Positions 50,070 through 63,057 are shown, numbered from the stretch's first letter. The stretch is 64,000 bases of DNA from Prunella strophiata (GCA_036583965.1 JAZBQD010000028.1:1612001-1676000), one strand, 5' to 3'. Translations and numbers: made by a program. The notes: generated by a model not told the origin, from the sequence alone.

Positions 50070-52552
50070 ACAATTAGCAAACTTCTAAATTATTTTTAGC
50101 TATATATCTCTCCTGACAACCTCCCAAAATGACCTGCATAATTTAGCTTAAGTTTGCTTTTTAATGCAGGTTACAGACGAGTGACACCTAGCTGAAGGGG
50201 GAAGTACTTTGAATATGCATGGTCTTCTATTTTGTATGTATCTTTGTATTTTCATATGCAATTAGATATTTGCATTTTGAAGTATATTTCTCGACAGAAG
50301 CCAAAAAAAGTAGAGTGTGTAAAGTACACAATCTATACTACAAGGTTACTAGCAGAATTGAAAAGAATTTTTCAAGTTTCAGGTCCTCATGAACACGTTT
50401 AAGATGTTGCAAAGTATTAAACACAGTTCACTTGTGTTTTCAGCCCTCTTAAACACTGAGCAGGTTGATTCTGTGTATTACATTCACCTTGTATGATGCC
50501 AGGAGATACCATCACTTCCCTTGAGCTCTGGCATGCTCTCAATTCAGTGTTCTGACCTTAATGAAGGCACTACTTGGTAACTGCATTGCTTAATCTTCCA
50601 CTGAAATAACTATTAGAAGATATGTATCTGTGGATCATATAGATTATGTAAGTATTAAAACAATTTAAAAAATTGAGAGACTTACAGAAAAATAGGAATA
50701 TGTTATTTTAATTAAGCAAAAACAGAGTTATAATCACTCTTTCTAAAAATAAAATTAGACTCTTTATCAATCCTTAACATCTGCATTTAATATTTTCTTC
50801 TAAACAAAAATACAGATGTGATTATGTAGCAAATTACAGTCTTTGACAACGTATAGTATTTACGTTCTCTTACACTTACTTTAATTCTAATTTGGTCATT
50901 AATACTTGATTCATTACTGCAACATGTTACTTGTAGTAAAAGTGCCACAATTGAACTATAAACATGACATTGCCATCTTAAAACTGCTTTGCTATAAACT
51001 GTAGAGAATATACAGAGTTACAAAGTTGTTGTGTTTTTATCAAAATATACAAACCCCCCCAAACCTAACACAAGCTAACAATATTTTTCTTATGAACTAT
51101 ACAGTTATATAAAATATTTGTAAAATTATCTTTGTATTTATAAATATTCTACCTTATTTGCTTTGGTCTATATTTATCACCATACAAGTCCACTTAGAAG
51201 ATATTTTTATGTACTTTCTTTGAAACATCTTTACACTTTCCTGTGTTTATTATTCTATTATCCTTTTTTAAATGGAACCAAAGCTGCCATGAAACCAGAA
51301 TTTCTCAAAGTGTTCATAGCATTCACCAGTGACAGAATAAGTAAGTGGACTGTATTATTACTTCAATCAATACTGTATTATCATTTCAATTGTAGTTTTA
51401 TTGTACCCAAGCTATAGTTTCTTTTAAAATATTCAAGAAGACAAAGTTAAGTAACAAATTGTGAACCATCACAGAGAATGAAGTTGAGAATCACTAACCC
51501 TTGTCATGACCTAATTTTTAACACTTCACAGGGATGAACATGACTACCAGAAATGCAGATACGGTACAACAGAGCCCTACCATATAAAATGTAACTTGCA
51601 GACATACACCTGCTTGGACTTTTTTAAGCATCTCAGTTAAAATGAATCACACTTCCACAAAACAGTATTAACTGGAACATTTTGGTGCTGTCTTTCAGAA
51701 GCCCGTTCTCCCAGTTCTTAGTGAGCTGTGCAGCTGCAGGCTCACCATAACCCTTTGGTGTGGCAGGATGAGGGAGGCAGGGAGGCTGACACTCCTTCCT
51801 CCAGCAGCCTGCTCCCGGCCTGTCTCTGCTGTGGCCATGGGACACTGCTGGAATGGTTGGTGGGATCACTGAGAAGGGACATCTGAAGGTTAAATGTTGC
51901 ATTTAAAGCATGGAGATGACAGGGAACCCCACAAACTGGCCCTATACTTGTTTATACACAGGGATAGCCTCAGGGATATATATGGAAGCAAGAGTCTTAT
52001 TTACCTACTCCTCTCAAACTCAAAGCGTTTACGGGGAGTTGCTCTGTTGTTTGTGTCCAGGTAGTATTCCAGGATGAGGAGGGAAACTGTCTATATGTCC
52101 TTCTGTTGAGAACAACTATATTTCTAAAAGACAAAAGTTGCAGACTCACCAGGAGGTGGACATTTCTACACAGGATTTCTGTTTCATGAGAACAATTTTC
52201 TTTAGACCAATGCACCTGAAGAGATCACCAGGCAACTGACATAGGGATTTATGCTGTTTGGAAGACTGGCTATATCAAGTTCCACTGAACTTTTATTAAA
52301 TGTCTCAGAGATATATAAATCGGAAATACTTCTCACACCTCCACTCAGACTTAACAGTTATGGTAACTACAAAACTGAATATGGAAAGGAAAAGAGTACT
52401 TTAAACTCCTGAATATGTTTCGTAAAGGCTGAGCTACAGAAAAGCATGGCAGAACTCAAATGTACTTCGGCACACCCAAGCCCATGAAACACTTCCCACC
52501 TTCACTTTAGAATACACAAGATTACAATTATTTCCTTTATAAACACATTACT

Positions 52553-52557
<5 letters not shown>

Positions 52558-52587
<30 letters not shown>
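52558..52587. repeat. poly-A tract, 30 bases
   Basis: Thirty A residues on the plus strand (poly-U in the presumed ZBTB38 3' UTR). No retroposon body is recognisable next to it. Confidence 0.85.
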
Positions 52588-52590
<3 letters not shown>

Positions 52591-52978
52591 CAATATATGG
52601 TTTCTGCAGCAAAAATTCCTTCTACAGAATACACCATGAACCTACTTATTACTTTTGCTTTGAACAGTTCTGATTCAAAACCAGAACTGTAAAATAGTTC
52701 AGTGACTAGTTTCTTGTAATGTGAAGTAGAAGTGTTTGGGTTTGGCCATTTTTCTTTCTCTCTATGCTAGAGTCTGTTGTGGCAAAAGTATTTTGGGTGT
52801 TCCAAATTTTTTATTATTGCAAATACTAGTTTTTCTGTGTTATTTTTTTCTTTTGCATATATTGATACACATTTAGATGAAGAAATTTGACCTTACTGAT
52901 ACGTTTCCCCATTCAATATATCTTTATCTTCTTCAATATATAGTTTTGGATTTTTCTTCTCTTTTGCACAATTGTCAC

Positions 52979-55900
52979 TCAGAGTATAACTTCTGAAGTT
53001 ACATTTTGTGTATTTTTCACTTCACTTCCTTCTGAGCCAAGGAAATGTGGACTTTCCAAAAGTTTAGTGCTTTCATTGCAAAACTGTTCTTTTCTATCTT
53101 GTGTGCCTGGACTTTTGAATAGATGTTTCTTCTGGTGCATTCCCAGAGCAGCTGCAGTCTTGCAAATTTTGGGGCACTGAAAGCAAGCGTATCCTTTTCC
53201 ATTATGTTCTCGTACGTGCCTTTGCTCATGGTTCCTTTTGGTAGAAAGATACAAGAAGCTCTGAAAGCAAAACTGACAGTGGTAACGTTTTTCTCCAGTA
53301 TGAATTCTTTCATGTATTTTGAGTGTTTCATTTAAAGTGAATGCCTTATTACAGTATTGGCAGACAAAATCTTTGACACCCAGGTGAATACGTTCGTGTT
53401 TCTGTAGATTACCAGGAACTGAGAAACATTTACCGCAGGTTTTGCAAGTGTAGGGCTTTTCCCCAGTGTGACACCTCATATGCATTTTTAAAGTGGATGG
53501 ACTTTGAAATTGTTTTTGGCATAACTCACAAATGTAAGGCTTTGAAGCAGCTACATGCCAGTGTACGTGTTCTTGAGCTTCTGCTGTGGAAGACTGGTCT
53601 CTTTCACAGAGCTCACAATGAAGATTAGGCATTTCTGTGTTGTCCTCCTGGCTGACCCCCTTTTCCTCAGGAGCATTCCTGAGCGCATACTCTCGACTGC
53701 ATGTGTTGTGGCTTTCCATACTGGTGTTCTTGCTTCCGTGCTTTTTCCTCCATTTGGTCTTTTTCATTTTTCTTAGCTGTTTGGATTTCTTTTTTGGTTT
53801 ATAGTTATAATAAGGTCTCCAGGGTTTATCACTGGAGTCCTGGTCACTAACATCATCACACATTTCTGTCAGTTCCAGGCATTCTGAGCTGTAGAGTCTA
53901 GACGGGCTTTTTTCTTTTACCTCCATTTCTGGTTCTTCAATGAGATTGTCCTGTTTGGACTCATGTTTGGATTTTCGGCCCCTTTTACAAAACAGCTTAG
54001 ATCCTAATATATGTCTTTTTACAATGGCTTCGTTACCGATTTTTACTGTTATCTGACAAAGAGGTGCAACATTGCTGTCAGCAGATGTTCCAGGTAAGGC
54101 AGGCTTTGCAATGTATGTTTCAGTTTTACTGGACTCTTGGACAGTATTTGTAGTTTTGCTACATGAACCTTCAGACCCTGTCATGTGCTGCGTATCATCA
54201 GTTGCTTCTGCTCTGTTGTACAGCAGTGTTTTCTTTTTCTCCTTAATAGTTTTTGATTTTGTAATGCACTTCCCATAATTATCCGACCCATACTTACAGT
54301 CATCACTTACTGACTGACTGGGTAGGTTATTTGAAGATTCTGTCTTACTGTTTTCTATGGAAGTGACTGTTTTACTGTGCATTATTACTGATGAAACTCT
54401 GCTACTGTGCATTATAACAGAGGGTGCAGAACTGCTGTAACTGATGACAGAGGTTGAATTTTCATTTACATTAGCTAAAGACACAACTGAGGAATCACAC
54501 TCCTGTGAACCTGAGTCATTTGCAGCAGCAGAAACTCTTTTTTCAGCTGGGAAAAAGTCCCTCTGCAGGTCAGAATTTAGGACACCTACTCCTCCAGAGA
54601 AAGAATTCTGAGTATTTGTGGAAGATGCTGTATTATTACATGAAGATGTATCCAAGGCCAGAGTTCTGTTGTTTGATATTATACTATGTTGAAAATTCAG
54701 CGGTGGTAGCTCAGAGCTAAGAGAGCTCGGAATGAAACAGTTAGTGGAAGCAGTTTCATTAGCCTGGGTACTTGTTGGAACATTTTCATAGGAAGAATTT
54801 CGATAGGATTTATAAGGCAGTCGCCTGCATTTCATCGGTAAGAGTCGATACAGTTTGTATGGGTACATATTTGGTTTTAAACCCCCATTGGCCGTTTTTT
54901 TATTTACTGACAGGCGATGGTCAATTGCATGGAAAGACTTCTGGTGATTTTTCAGTATATAGTAAGTCATGAAGGTCTCCAGACAGAAAATGCACTGGTA
55001 GCGCCTCTCTCCAGTGTGCCAGATCTCGTGTCGGGTGCGGTACTCGGCTAACGCGAAGACTTTGCTGCAGTAGTGACAAGGGTACGTTCTTCTCCAGGAA
55101 TGCACGTTTGCATGTCTTCGAAGGCTGGACAATGTGACATAACTACGCTTGCAAACAACGCAAGTGTATAATATCTGCCCATCAACTACTTTAACCAAAT
55201 GATCTGTTTCTGGTAAAGTGCAGTTTGCATTAGAACAATCAGTGATGCTGTTTTCAGACAACAGAGGCTCTGTGTTTGCACAGGAGCTTCCATTCCGTCC
55301 CTCTGTAGCAGTACAGTTATCTGCAAAATTTTGTTCATTTCCATTGTGAGCCGATAAGTTACTTGATCTCATGCAGACTTGTTCATGACTTTCCAGTATA
55401 TTTAGATTTGCAAATTGTTTGTTGCAGTATTTGCATATGAAAGTTTCCTGATGCTCTGAGTGGAGCTGAAGGTGAGCAGTGAGTAACACCCGGTCATTGA
55501 AAGATTTTGAACAGTAGTTACAGCTGTAAACAGGTGGAGTGACTGTCGCCCCGGATGCAGAGACATTAGCAGAAGTGTTTTCCTCTTCTCTGGATACATG
55601 TAAATCTCCTGTTTTATTTTGAGATTTTGGAACAGAAGTAACTGTCTGATCAGTAACTGCTTCGTGCTGGGCTTCTGCAGCAGTTACGGTAGAGGCTGGT
55701 ACTTTTGCTACAGCCAAACCAGTACCCTGGGGCTTAAAGGCTGACTTAGGAGTACTACCTGCTTGTTTTCCCTGCTGAATGACTGGGGTGGCTTGGTGAT
55801 TTTCATAGCGGTCCTCACCCACCTGGTATGAAGGGCTGCTGTCCTGGTCAACAAAAGGTGCTCCTTGTGAAGTATCTCCCCCAGAAGAAACTGCATAGGA

Positions 55901-56557
55901 GTGTTCAGCCAAGGTACTGGCTGGCTCAGCATCTTTGCACACATCGCTTCTGTCGAGGCCGATGCTGGGAGCTTGTATTGTGTCAGATACCTTTTTAAAG
56001 CTGGCCCTCAAATCAAGGGGAGAAAACAAATTGTTTTCTGTTTCAAAAATGGAGAAGGCATTTGTAATTCGTGGTCCATTCGTCACAGCAGAATCTTCAT
56101 GTCGCTTTTCATGTTTTTCCTCTTTGACAGTCCCTTTTTCATTAACACAGTAGGAATAGGGACAGGGGGAACTTGAAAAATTTACATCTGTAAGATCTTC
56201 TAGAAATGATATTCCCAGTTTCTTCCCTGCAGCTGCAAGGTCTGTTACAGTTTCCTGCCTCTTAACAACTACTGTGGAACTGTAGATGTAGTTCAGTATC
56301 TCTGTAAACACTTCAGCTTTGAGATCATCTAACTCCAGTACATGACCTGAAATACAGATAGTACGACTCCAAAAAATGTTTTTAAAGTAAAGGCTTGAAG
56401 CTGCCAGCACATTACTATGGGCTTTGAATTTGGTGTCTTCCACGATTATGGTGACATCGCATAAAATACCCCGAATGCGCTGTTCATTTAAAATGGAAAG
56501 TACAGTGTCACTGTGGAAGTCGTCTTTGAGGTCCTTTGAATGGGACATGACTGTCAT
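52979..56557 (-). CDS. ZBTB38: ZBTB38 (CIBZ), BTB and C2H2 zinc-finger transcription factor
   Basis: One uninterrupted frame of 1192 residues, close to the human length as I recall it (1195). Nuclear repressor that binds methylated CpG, in the Kaiso/ZBTB4/ZBTB38 group. BTB domain about 24-122 (HSDTVLSILNEQRIRGILCD, FKAHSNVLAASSLYFKNIF). PLDLR at 180-184 is the CtBP-binding motif type. Fingers: 344-366, 373-395 (last ligand Cys), 464-486, 492-514, 520-543, then 979-1001 (poor hydrophobic core), 1008-1030, 1036-1058, 1064-1086, 1092-1114, 1123-1145. The middle trio corresponds to the methyl-CpG-binding fingers in the family. A basic stretch near 940-960 (KPKKKSKQLRKMKKTKWRKK) may serve nuclear import. 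Start is MTVMSHSKDLKDDF, as in the orthologue, and directly follows a splice acceptor, so all coding sequence is in one exon. No damage seen. Confidence 0.97.
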   Translation of the reverse strand: MTVMSHSKDLKDDFHSDTVLSILNEQRIRGILCDVTIIVEDTKFKAHSNVLAASSLYFKNIFWSRTICISGHVLELDDLKAEVFTEILNYIYSSTVVVKRQETVTDLAAAGKKLGISFLEDLTDVNFSSSPCPYSYCVNEKGTVKEEKHEKRHEDSAVTNGPRITNAFSIFETENNLFSPLDLRASFKKVSDTIQAPSIGLDRSDVCKDAEPASTLAEHSYAVSSGGDTSQGAPFVDQDSSPSYQVGEDRYENHQATPVIQQGKQAGSTPKSAFKPQGTGLAVAKVPASTVTAAEAQHEAVTDQTVTSVPKSQNKTGDLHVSREEENTSANVSASGATVTPPVYSCNYCSKSFNDRVLLTAHLQLHSEHQETFICKYCNKQFANLNILESHEQVCMRSSNLSAHNGNEQNFADNCTATEGRNGSSCANTEPLLSENSITDCSNANCTLPETDHLVKVVDGQILYTCVVCKRSYVTLSSLRRHANVHSWRRTYPCHYCSKVFALAEYRTRHEIWHTGERRYQCIFCLETFMTYYILKNHQKSFHAIDHRLSVNKKTANGGLKPNMYPYKLYRLLPMKCRRLPYKSYRNSSYENVPTSTQANETASTNCFIPSSLSSELPPLNFQHSIISNNRTLALDTSSCNNTASSTNTQNSFSGGVGVLNSDLQRDFFPAEKRVSAAANDSGSQECDSSVVSLANVNENSTSVISYSSSAPSVIMHSSRVSSVIMHSKTVTSIENSKTESSNNLPSQSVSDDCKYGSDNYGKCITKSKTIKEKKKTLLYNRAEATDDTQHMTGSEGSCSKTTNTVQESSKTETYIAKPALPGTSADSNVAPLCQITVKIGNEAIVKRHILGSKLFCKRGRKSKHESKQDNLIEEPEMEVKEKSPSRLYSSECLELTEMCDDVSDQDSSDKPWRPYYNYKPKKKSKQLRKMKKTKWRKKHGSKNTSMESHNTCSREYALRNAPEEKGVSQEDNTEMPNLHCELCERDQSSTAEAQEHVHWHVAASKPYICELCQKQFQSPSTLKMHMRCHTGEKPYTCKTCGKCFSVPGNLQKHERIHLGVKDFVCQYCNKAFTLNETLKIHERIHTGEKRYHCQFCFQSFLYLSTKRNHEQRHVREHNGKGYACFQCPKICKTAAALGMHQKKHLFKSPGTQDRKEQFCNESTKLLESPHFLGSEGSEVKNTQNVTSEVIL

Positions 56558-56579
56558 CTACAAGAGGAAAAAAAATAAT
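56558..56579 (-). promoter_or_regulatory. ZBTB38: splice acceptor at the ZBTB38 start codon
   Basis: In transcript sense, a pyrimidine run (TTTTTTTTCCTCTTGTAG) ends exactly before the ATG. The coding exon therefore probably begins at the A of the start codon and the 5' UTR lies in upstream exons. Confidence 0.75.
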
Positions 56580-57466
56580 CCATTAGAAGCCATTTTTCAT
56601 CCATTTCAATTTCACATTAGGTTTATAGTTCTGTATTATTTTAATACATTTTTTAGTTTATTAACTTTTAAAGTTTGACAATGAGTAAAATTTTGTAATA
56701 ATATTTCAGATTTAAGTCATATATTCTCTGGTGCCAACACTACTGCAAGAAATGTCTGTCCAGATCAAGGAGGCAGAAGCACCAGTAGCACCTCAGCAGG
56801 AAGCAGAGGATCCCTCTCACTCCCTCCTGGCTTGAGCCTGCTGTCCATCCTGTGCCTTTCACTGAGAATGCAGCCGATGCCTTTTGCTATGCCAGCAGGT
56901 GCAGCTGCTCAGGGTCACCCTGAAGGACTCCCCAAAGCCTGGATGGAGTTCCCAGGTGCCACGGAGGCACCCGGCACAACCAAAGGGGATGGCTGTGCTG
57001 CCAAGGTCCTGGGCAGAGGAGGATGTGCTTTCTGGGTTGTTTGTCAGACACCGACTTCACAGCACAGCTGCATCTGACCTCCTTACTAAGCTGATATTTA
57101 AATCACAGCAAGAGAGTCTCAGTTTCAGGGTAAGGCTTTATAAGCAAATGAATACACAAGGAGCACAATTTGGTAGACAGAAGTACCTATAACACTGTTT
57201 ATGTGAACAGATTTTTTTTTTTTTTGAATAGTGATTAAATTCTCTCAATAATTTACACTACTTTAAAATGACTGAAAAGTTCTGAGTAAAACAAGTTGAA
57301 AATAATGGAATAACAAGTAGAAAATAAGAGAGTTTTTTTTCAGTTATAGTTCATACTTAGTGTTCACGCTTTATAATTAGATAGTGTGTTCTTAATTTCT
57401 TTCAAATAGTAAGACTTAATTGCAATAATATGTATTAAATAACTGCTAATATATAATAATTACTGA

Positions 57467-57467
57467 C

Positions 57468-57491
<24 letters not shown>
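57467..57491. repeat. (AT)n microsatellite
   Basis: About twelve AT dinucleotides, followed by further AT-only sequence. Confidence 0.85.
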
Positions 57492-57499
<8 letters not shown>

Positions 57500-59556
57500 T
57501 AATACTGACAAAAACTATTTAGATTAGCCAGGCTGTTACTATACAAATATACTGGTTCATTCCATTGAGAAAAAATATGCAAAATATGAATGAAAAATAT
57601 TCTGGAAAAAATTGACTAATTTGCCAGTTAAATTTGAATTTTGACAATTTTTGCCAACTGAATTTTGTATCTGGTGAAAATCTGTTTTCACCAGACACTT
57701 TTTCTCAAATTCAGATCTGTACCACATAATGAGGTTTATTCCTTTTTTCCCCATGTCTGGAGTAGTGTTTTGGACTGAACTACTACTGTCCATTTCTGAC
57801 TTCAAGTCATGAAGAAATAGTTGTGCTAGTGGAACTTACCAATCACTACAGTAAAAAAATCACACTTCTTAAAGATCCTTTTCTTTAAACTTGTGGAAGT
57901 AAAATGTACCTTAAAGAATATTACTGACAGAAATTTTGTAAGACAGGCTAAAATATTACAATACTCTAAGTTACTATTTACCTTCTAAACACTCCATCTG
58001 CTGCTCCAAACTTTAATGTTCAGCTTTAAAAGTTTTATGATGACCTTTACCCTCAAATACTTTATGTTAAGAATGTCAATATATAAGATGGGTTTGATCC
58101 AAATGGCAAAATAAAGGTTTGACCCATAGTCACTAAGCAAACAGCAATGGCCATTTAGAACACATTGGCTCATTCACCCAAAATACTGGTGTTAGGAATG
58201 AAGTTCTAGATGTCTAATTTAATAATCAACATAATTGAATTTAGCAGCAATTTTAATTGAACAGCAATTTTACATAAATGAATACAATTAAGTATAATAA
58301 ATATAATCAAGCATATACAAAAAAATTTGGCAGTGATAAATTAAGTATGATTAAGGTTCATATAAAGCATAAGCAAAACCGACTGGGGTACAGGGAGAGC
58401 TCCTCACCTTGCCTCACGTACAAAACAAAGGAATCCAAACACAAGATCTATACTGTATGCAAACTACATATTCATCAATATTTTCCATACATCTCCTCTT
58501 TCGATTCTTGAAACCTACATCACTATAATGCATGGTGCATGCTCCACTGGTTGCTAGGGGGTCTCCTGGCTTTTTGGTGGTCTCTTCAGAGGAAGGCTCA
58601 CCGTCTTCCTCGCTTCCTCTGAGCAACCTTAAAGGCTGCACATGTACACTAAGCTTTGTGTTACATAAGTAAGCATTCTGCTCCAAATAAGCTTTATTTC
58701 ATAGATAAAACCACAACTTAGATTCCATACCTGGAATTGTCCCAGCTTTGCTCATCCCAAGGCCGATTCTGTTTTGGGATCTTGCTTATCTCAATACTAC
58801 ATCCTGTATCCTGTTTTTCACATGTACTATTTGCAAAGGGGCCCATCTACTTTGTAACACTAATCACATATACTTTTCCTTTATTATTTTATAAAATTAT
58901 TTTCTAAAATATTGATATAGTTACAATTTAGTTAGCATGAATCATATCAATTTATCACACTGGGAAGTAATCTGTTCTGGAAAATAGGGCCTTTATCACA
59001 AAGTTAAGTAATACAAGTCATACACTCTTGCTCTAACTCATCTAATTACACCTAGGACACTTGTATCACAAATCCACAAACTACTTCCTTGCAAATCAAA
59101 TTACACAAAAAGCAGCAACAACTTCACTGTGAAAACAAATCAAACATACTATGAACAAGACTGTAATTTGGTACATTACAGATGAATATTGGAAGGAAAA
59201 TTTCTACCTTGCTGCGTGGCCACTGCTTCTACCAGGAAAGGTGCTGTCTATGCAAATAGTCAAAATTTCTAATAGTCTTTGAGGGCTGAGAATTTTCAAG
59301 GCACAGAATTCAGAACAAAACTCTGATTCACAAAAACTAGCTCTGAGGTTTCCCATGATGTGCCATGGATGTCAAGAAATGAATTCAATAATATAATGGA
59401 GATGTAAACGTACATTAATATTATTTTGATTATTTGATCACTCTCAGCAGCTGTAAATTTAGATGCAATATTTTGTGCCTTGGAATCTTAAAATCATAGC
59501 TTATGATGGGTTTGTTTATGACACTAATTTGGCTTAAAATAAATGATATTTACTCA

Positions 59557-59705
59557 TTTGGAATGGCAACCTGAAATTCACAGTGGTTACATACAGTTAT
59601 CTGCTTTGGAATGGCAACCTGAAATTCACAGTGGTTACATACAGTTATCTGCTTTGGAATGGCAACCTGAAATTCACAGTGGTTAGATACAGTTATCTGC
59701 TTTGG
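59557..59705. repeat. 48-bp tandem repeat, three copies
   Basis: The unit begins TTGGAATGGCAACCTGAAAT and ends CAGTTATCTGC; copies start at about 59558, 59606 and 59654. The first two are identical and the third differs by one base (GGTTACATAC to GGTTAGATAC), so the expansion is recent. Confidence 0.95.
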
Positions 59706-62700
59706 CTGGGTATCTGAAAACTCAGCTATAACTGTAGATAGCTACTGGTGTATGGAGTCTACAGAAAGCATACTGACAATTCTTCCAGCAAGCAGCCACT
59801 ATTCCATAATTGATTCCTTTTCCTCATTGACAATGTCTGAGATTACATCTGACTTGCTCATGTGATGTGGTATTAGAAACCAACTGTCAGACATCAAAAA
59901 CATTTCACAACAGGAGCTATTGATAGGGTTATTTCCTGAGTATAGGAAATAAATGATGTCAACTCTACCTCCCAGTGAACTGCCCCACAGGAACTTGCCT
60001 GTGTTTTTTCTGTTTCTTTATTGGAGACAGCTGGTTTTAGTTCAAAGACACATCATCTGACAGACTGTTTGCTAAGTGCATCAGGCTGCTAATGCCATGC
60101 TGAGAGGCATACAGACCCAAGTGGGTTTAGTACAAGTCTTATTATTCAACTAATTATCTTAAAATTTATCTTCCTAAGGACAAAAGTGAGTATTTAAATT
60201 TCTACTTGCCATGTACATAGATTGCCAGCTTTTGCAGTCCTGGAAAATTTGGTATACTCAGTAAAATACTAAACTAGATTCCTTGTGTCAACATTGTAGA
60301 AATTTTGCTATTTGGTAATTTAATTTTTCTTTTCTGTGTGCTAAACCATAAGCTAGATATCTCATTGGAAAGTTATACAGAAAAATTCTAGAGTCAATCA
60401 GTTTTCAGAGCCAACACTTTTTTCTTCTTCATCTCAACCTACAAATACCTAAAATAGTCCATTTATTCATGTCTGTAATGATTCTCTACTGCCTTCTATT
60501 TCACCTGTCTTGCTTCTTGCATTTGTAAAAACATGTCTGAAATGCTATAAAATGCCCTACCTAGCACACACAAATAAATGGAGTATTTTACTAATTTTTT
60601 TACATACCATTTGCAGTCCATACTATAAAATGAAAACCTGCTTCTTCACTTTCCAAGGGAGCATTACCAAGAACCAAGATACATGGAGATCAAACTTTTC
60701 AGATGTGTTAGTATTAAATATTTTTCATTACAACACTGGAAAGTCCATTCAGAATGCAACTACTCTTCTGTATGAGTTTTATTATAGAGTTACAGAAGAA
60801 AATTCAGTTTTATTTGTAAATTTTTCCCAAAACATATATAAATGCCATCTGACATATTAAAGGGCAACAAAACTCCTCAGCCAACTAATCCCTCTTTTTT
60901 TTTTTTTTCCCCACAAATCTATCTGTTAATTTCATACTTTTTACTCTCAATCCAGACATAAATTATTTCTTAGGAATTTGAATGGTACCTTTGTAGCATT
61001 ACCTAATGGTCTTTGGTACACCTATGAATAACTTCAGATTCAGAACAGCAGAATTTTTGATTGAGGTTACAGTACTATTTGCAGATTTTCTGCAAAAACA
61101 GTAATAGACTTAACCTGTCCTTAAAAGTTGTTGGAATCACTTGGAAAAATAAGATTTAAATATCCATCTGAAACTTAAGTGTAATGGTTAGTAGGTTTAT
61201 TAAATTATAACAGTACCTTTTCTGACATCAACAGAACACCACTCCACAACAGCAGTCACAAATGAAAATAAGTAGTATTAAAAGTTAATGTCAAGATCAG
61301 AGACTGATGTGTCCAAACACAAATTTGACTACTTACACCTCACAGATAATACTGCTAATTATAAACAGAGAAGCCAGCTCTGTGTGGACACAGCTGAGAG
61401 TAAAAGCTAATGTTAATTTTTATATTAACATTACCCTGAAGTCAACAAAGAGTTCAGAAGAAGTTTTACTGGCCCATGAATACCAAATACAATTTTTTTA
61501 CTACCACAGATAACTATTACAAACTAGGAATATTCTTTTAACTTCTGCTTATCTTTTGAAATCCACTGCCAGGCAAGTGTACCCCATTACATATGAGATT
61601 ATTCTATTCCACTTCAGTCAGCTAAATTTGAAAGACAAGCTAGTAGCATAACAACAAAACTCCAAAGTATCAGGGGCAGTTGCTAGCACCGAGGCAAAAT
61701 CAAAATCAGCAAGATAAAAGATGAACGGTAGTAAGAATTCTCCCTGTTTTCTTACTCCATGAATTTCTAAAGGGATCTTAAAGTGTTAATATATTCAGGT
61801 ACTAACCAACAGGACACTACAGAAATATGTTCATTCCATATATTCCTTATGTTCAGTGTCACCCCACTCTGTAAAGGTACTCTGAAGTCTCTGTTTTGTT
61901 TCCAGCTGAGGAGGAACAGTCACCTGTATCTAAAGTCTCTTAAGGATGCTGGTTTTGTTCTAGAGCCGAAATGGAGTCAGGCATCACCAACAAACAAAAA
62001 CCCCCAAAGAAGCACATCCTCCCCCCCGCCCCCTCACATCGCCCCAGCTCTGATCCTTGCTTACCTGGAAACTTACTGTCCAACCATCACTGCTACGGTG
62101 ACTGCCCAGTGTTTTATGGAATCATTTCACCAGTCCTATGCCGGCAGCAGGGCTGCCTGGATCAGGGTGCTGCAGCCTCCCTGCAACCTTGGGCATGCAG
62201 GGCCGTGTTCATGGTGTCTAATGATGTTAATGATGTCTAATGACTTTCAATAGCTCGCAGGAGCGCGTAGCTTAGTGCTCACTCTACAGAGCTACACGGT
62301 ACTTCTTCAACTGCACTGAGAGACTTTCTCTTTGAACTCTCACTACTCTAATCCTTCTTTCCCTGTTCCTATAGAAGAGCATTACTTTAAATGTTTTTTT
62401 CAGCCTCGCGCTTTCCTCTTTTAATTCGACAGCTGGGGAGGCTGGGGTGGGGTAGCCTAAGAGTATGTCAATGTTAACAGAGCTATGATGCCCCGCAACG
62501 AAGCATTCTTTCAGAGCTGGGACTCATCCCCACTATCAGCATCCCGACCTCAATTCTCTCACTCCCCGCTTCACGCTTCCCATGACCTCTCCCACCGCAC
62601 GAACAGCCCGCGCGGCCTCGGCAGCGCCTCGCTCGGACACACAGGACGAGCGGGTGCGCGGGCGCTCCGGGGCTGCTCCGTTCCCACCACCACGGCCCTT

Positions 62701-63057
62701 CCCGCCGCGGGTGGCCTCCCTCTGGCCCCGGGGCCTCCCCTCCCGCCCCGGCCCGGCCCGGCCCGGCCGCTGCCGCCCGCGGGGGGGCGCTGCCCCCGCG
62801 CAGTGCCGGCCCGGCCGTCCCGCGCAGCGCGGTGCGGGTTTGCGCTGCGCAGTCACGGGAGCGCGGGGCCCGCGGGCGGCGGCTGCCGTCGCTTCCCCGT
62901 CCCGCGCCGGCTGCGCGCACGCGGAGCGGGGCCCTGCTGCGGCGCGGCGGCCTCGCGCTGCTCGTGCGGCTGCGAGCGGCGCCCCCCGCGCGGGCCCCGC
63001 GTCGCGCCCGCTCATGGCGGTGCCCGCGCGGCCCCTCCCGCGGCAGCCGCCACTGAC

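Larger units (their letters stand above)
50040..52978 (-). other. ZBTB38: probable ZBTB38 3' UTR
   Basis: AT-rich sequence directly downstream of the ZBTB38 stop with several minus-strand AATAAA words (52810-52815, 52292-52297, 51397-51402, 51246-51251, 50064-50069). Extent is inferred. A 30-base A tract at 52558-52587 (U tract in the mRNA) lies inside. Confidence 0.4.
56580..63056 (-). other. ZBTB38: probable ZBTB38 5' UTR intron(s)
   Basis: 6.5 kb of mostly AT-rich sequence between the coding exon and the CpG island. It holds an (AT)n tract, a 3 x 48-bp tandem repeat and a minus-strand open patch at 58.41-58.69 kb that might be an extra exon. Short GC-richer patches at 56.75-57.08 and 61.9-62.2 kb have no recognisable product. 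Confidence 0.6.

Noticed and set aside
53123..56176. Plus-strand open frames antisense to ZBTB38
   Set aside because: Shadows of the strongly conserved zinc-finger coding sequence.
61783..62253. 156-codon plus-strand open frame
   Set aside because: No homology recognised, mixed composition, and no promoter or splice context; likely chance.
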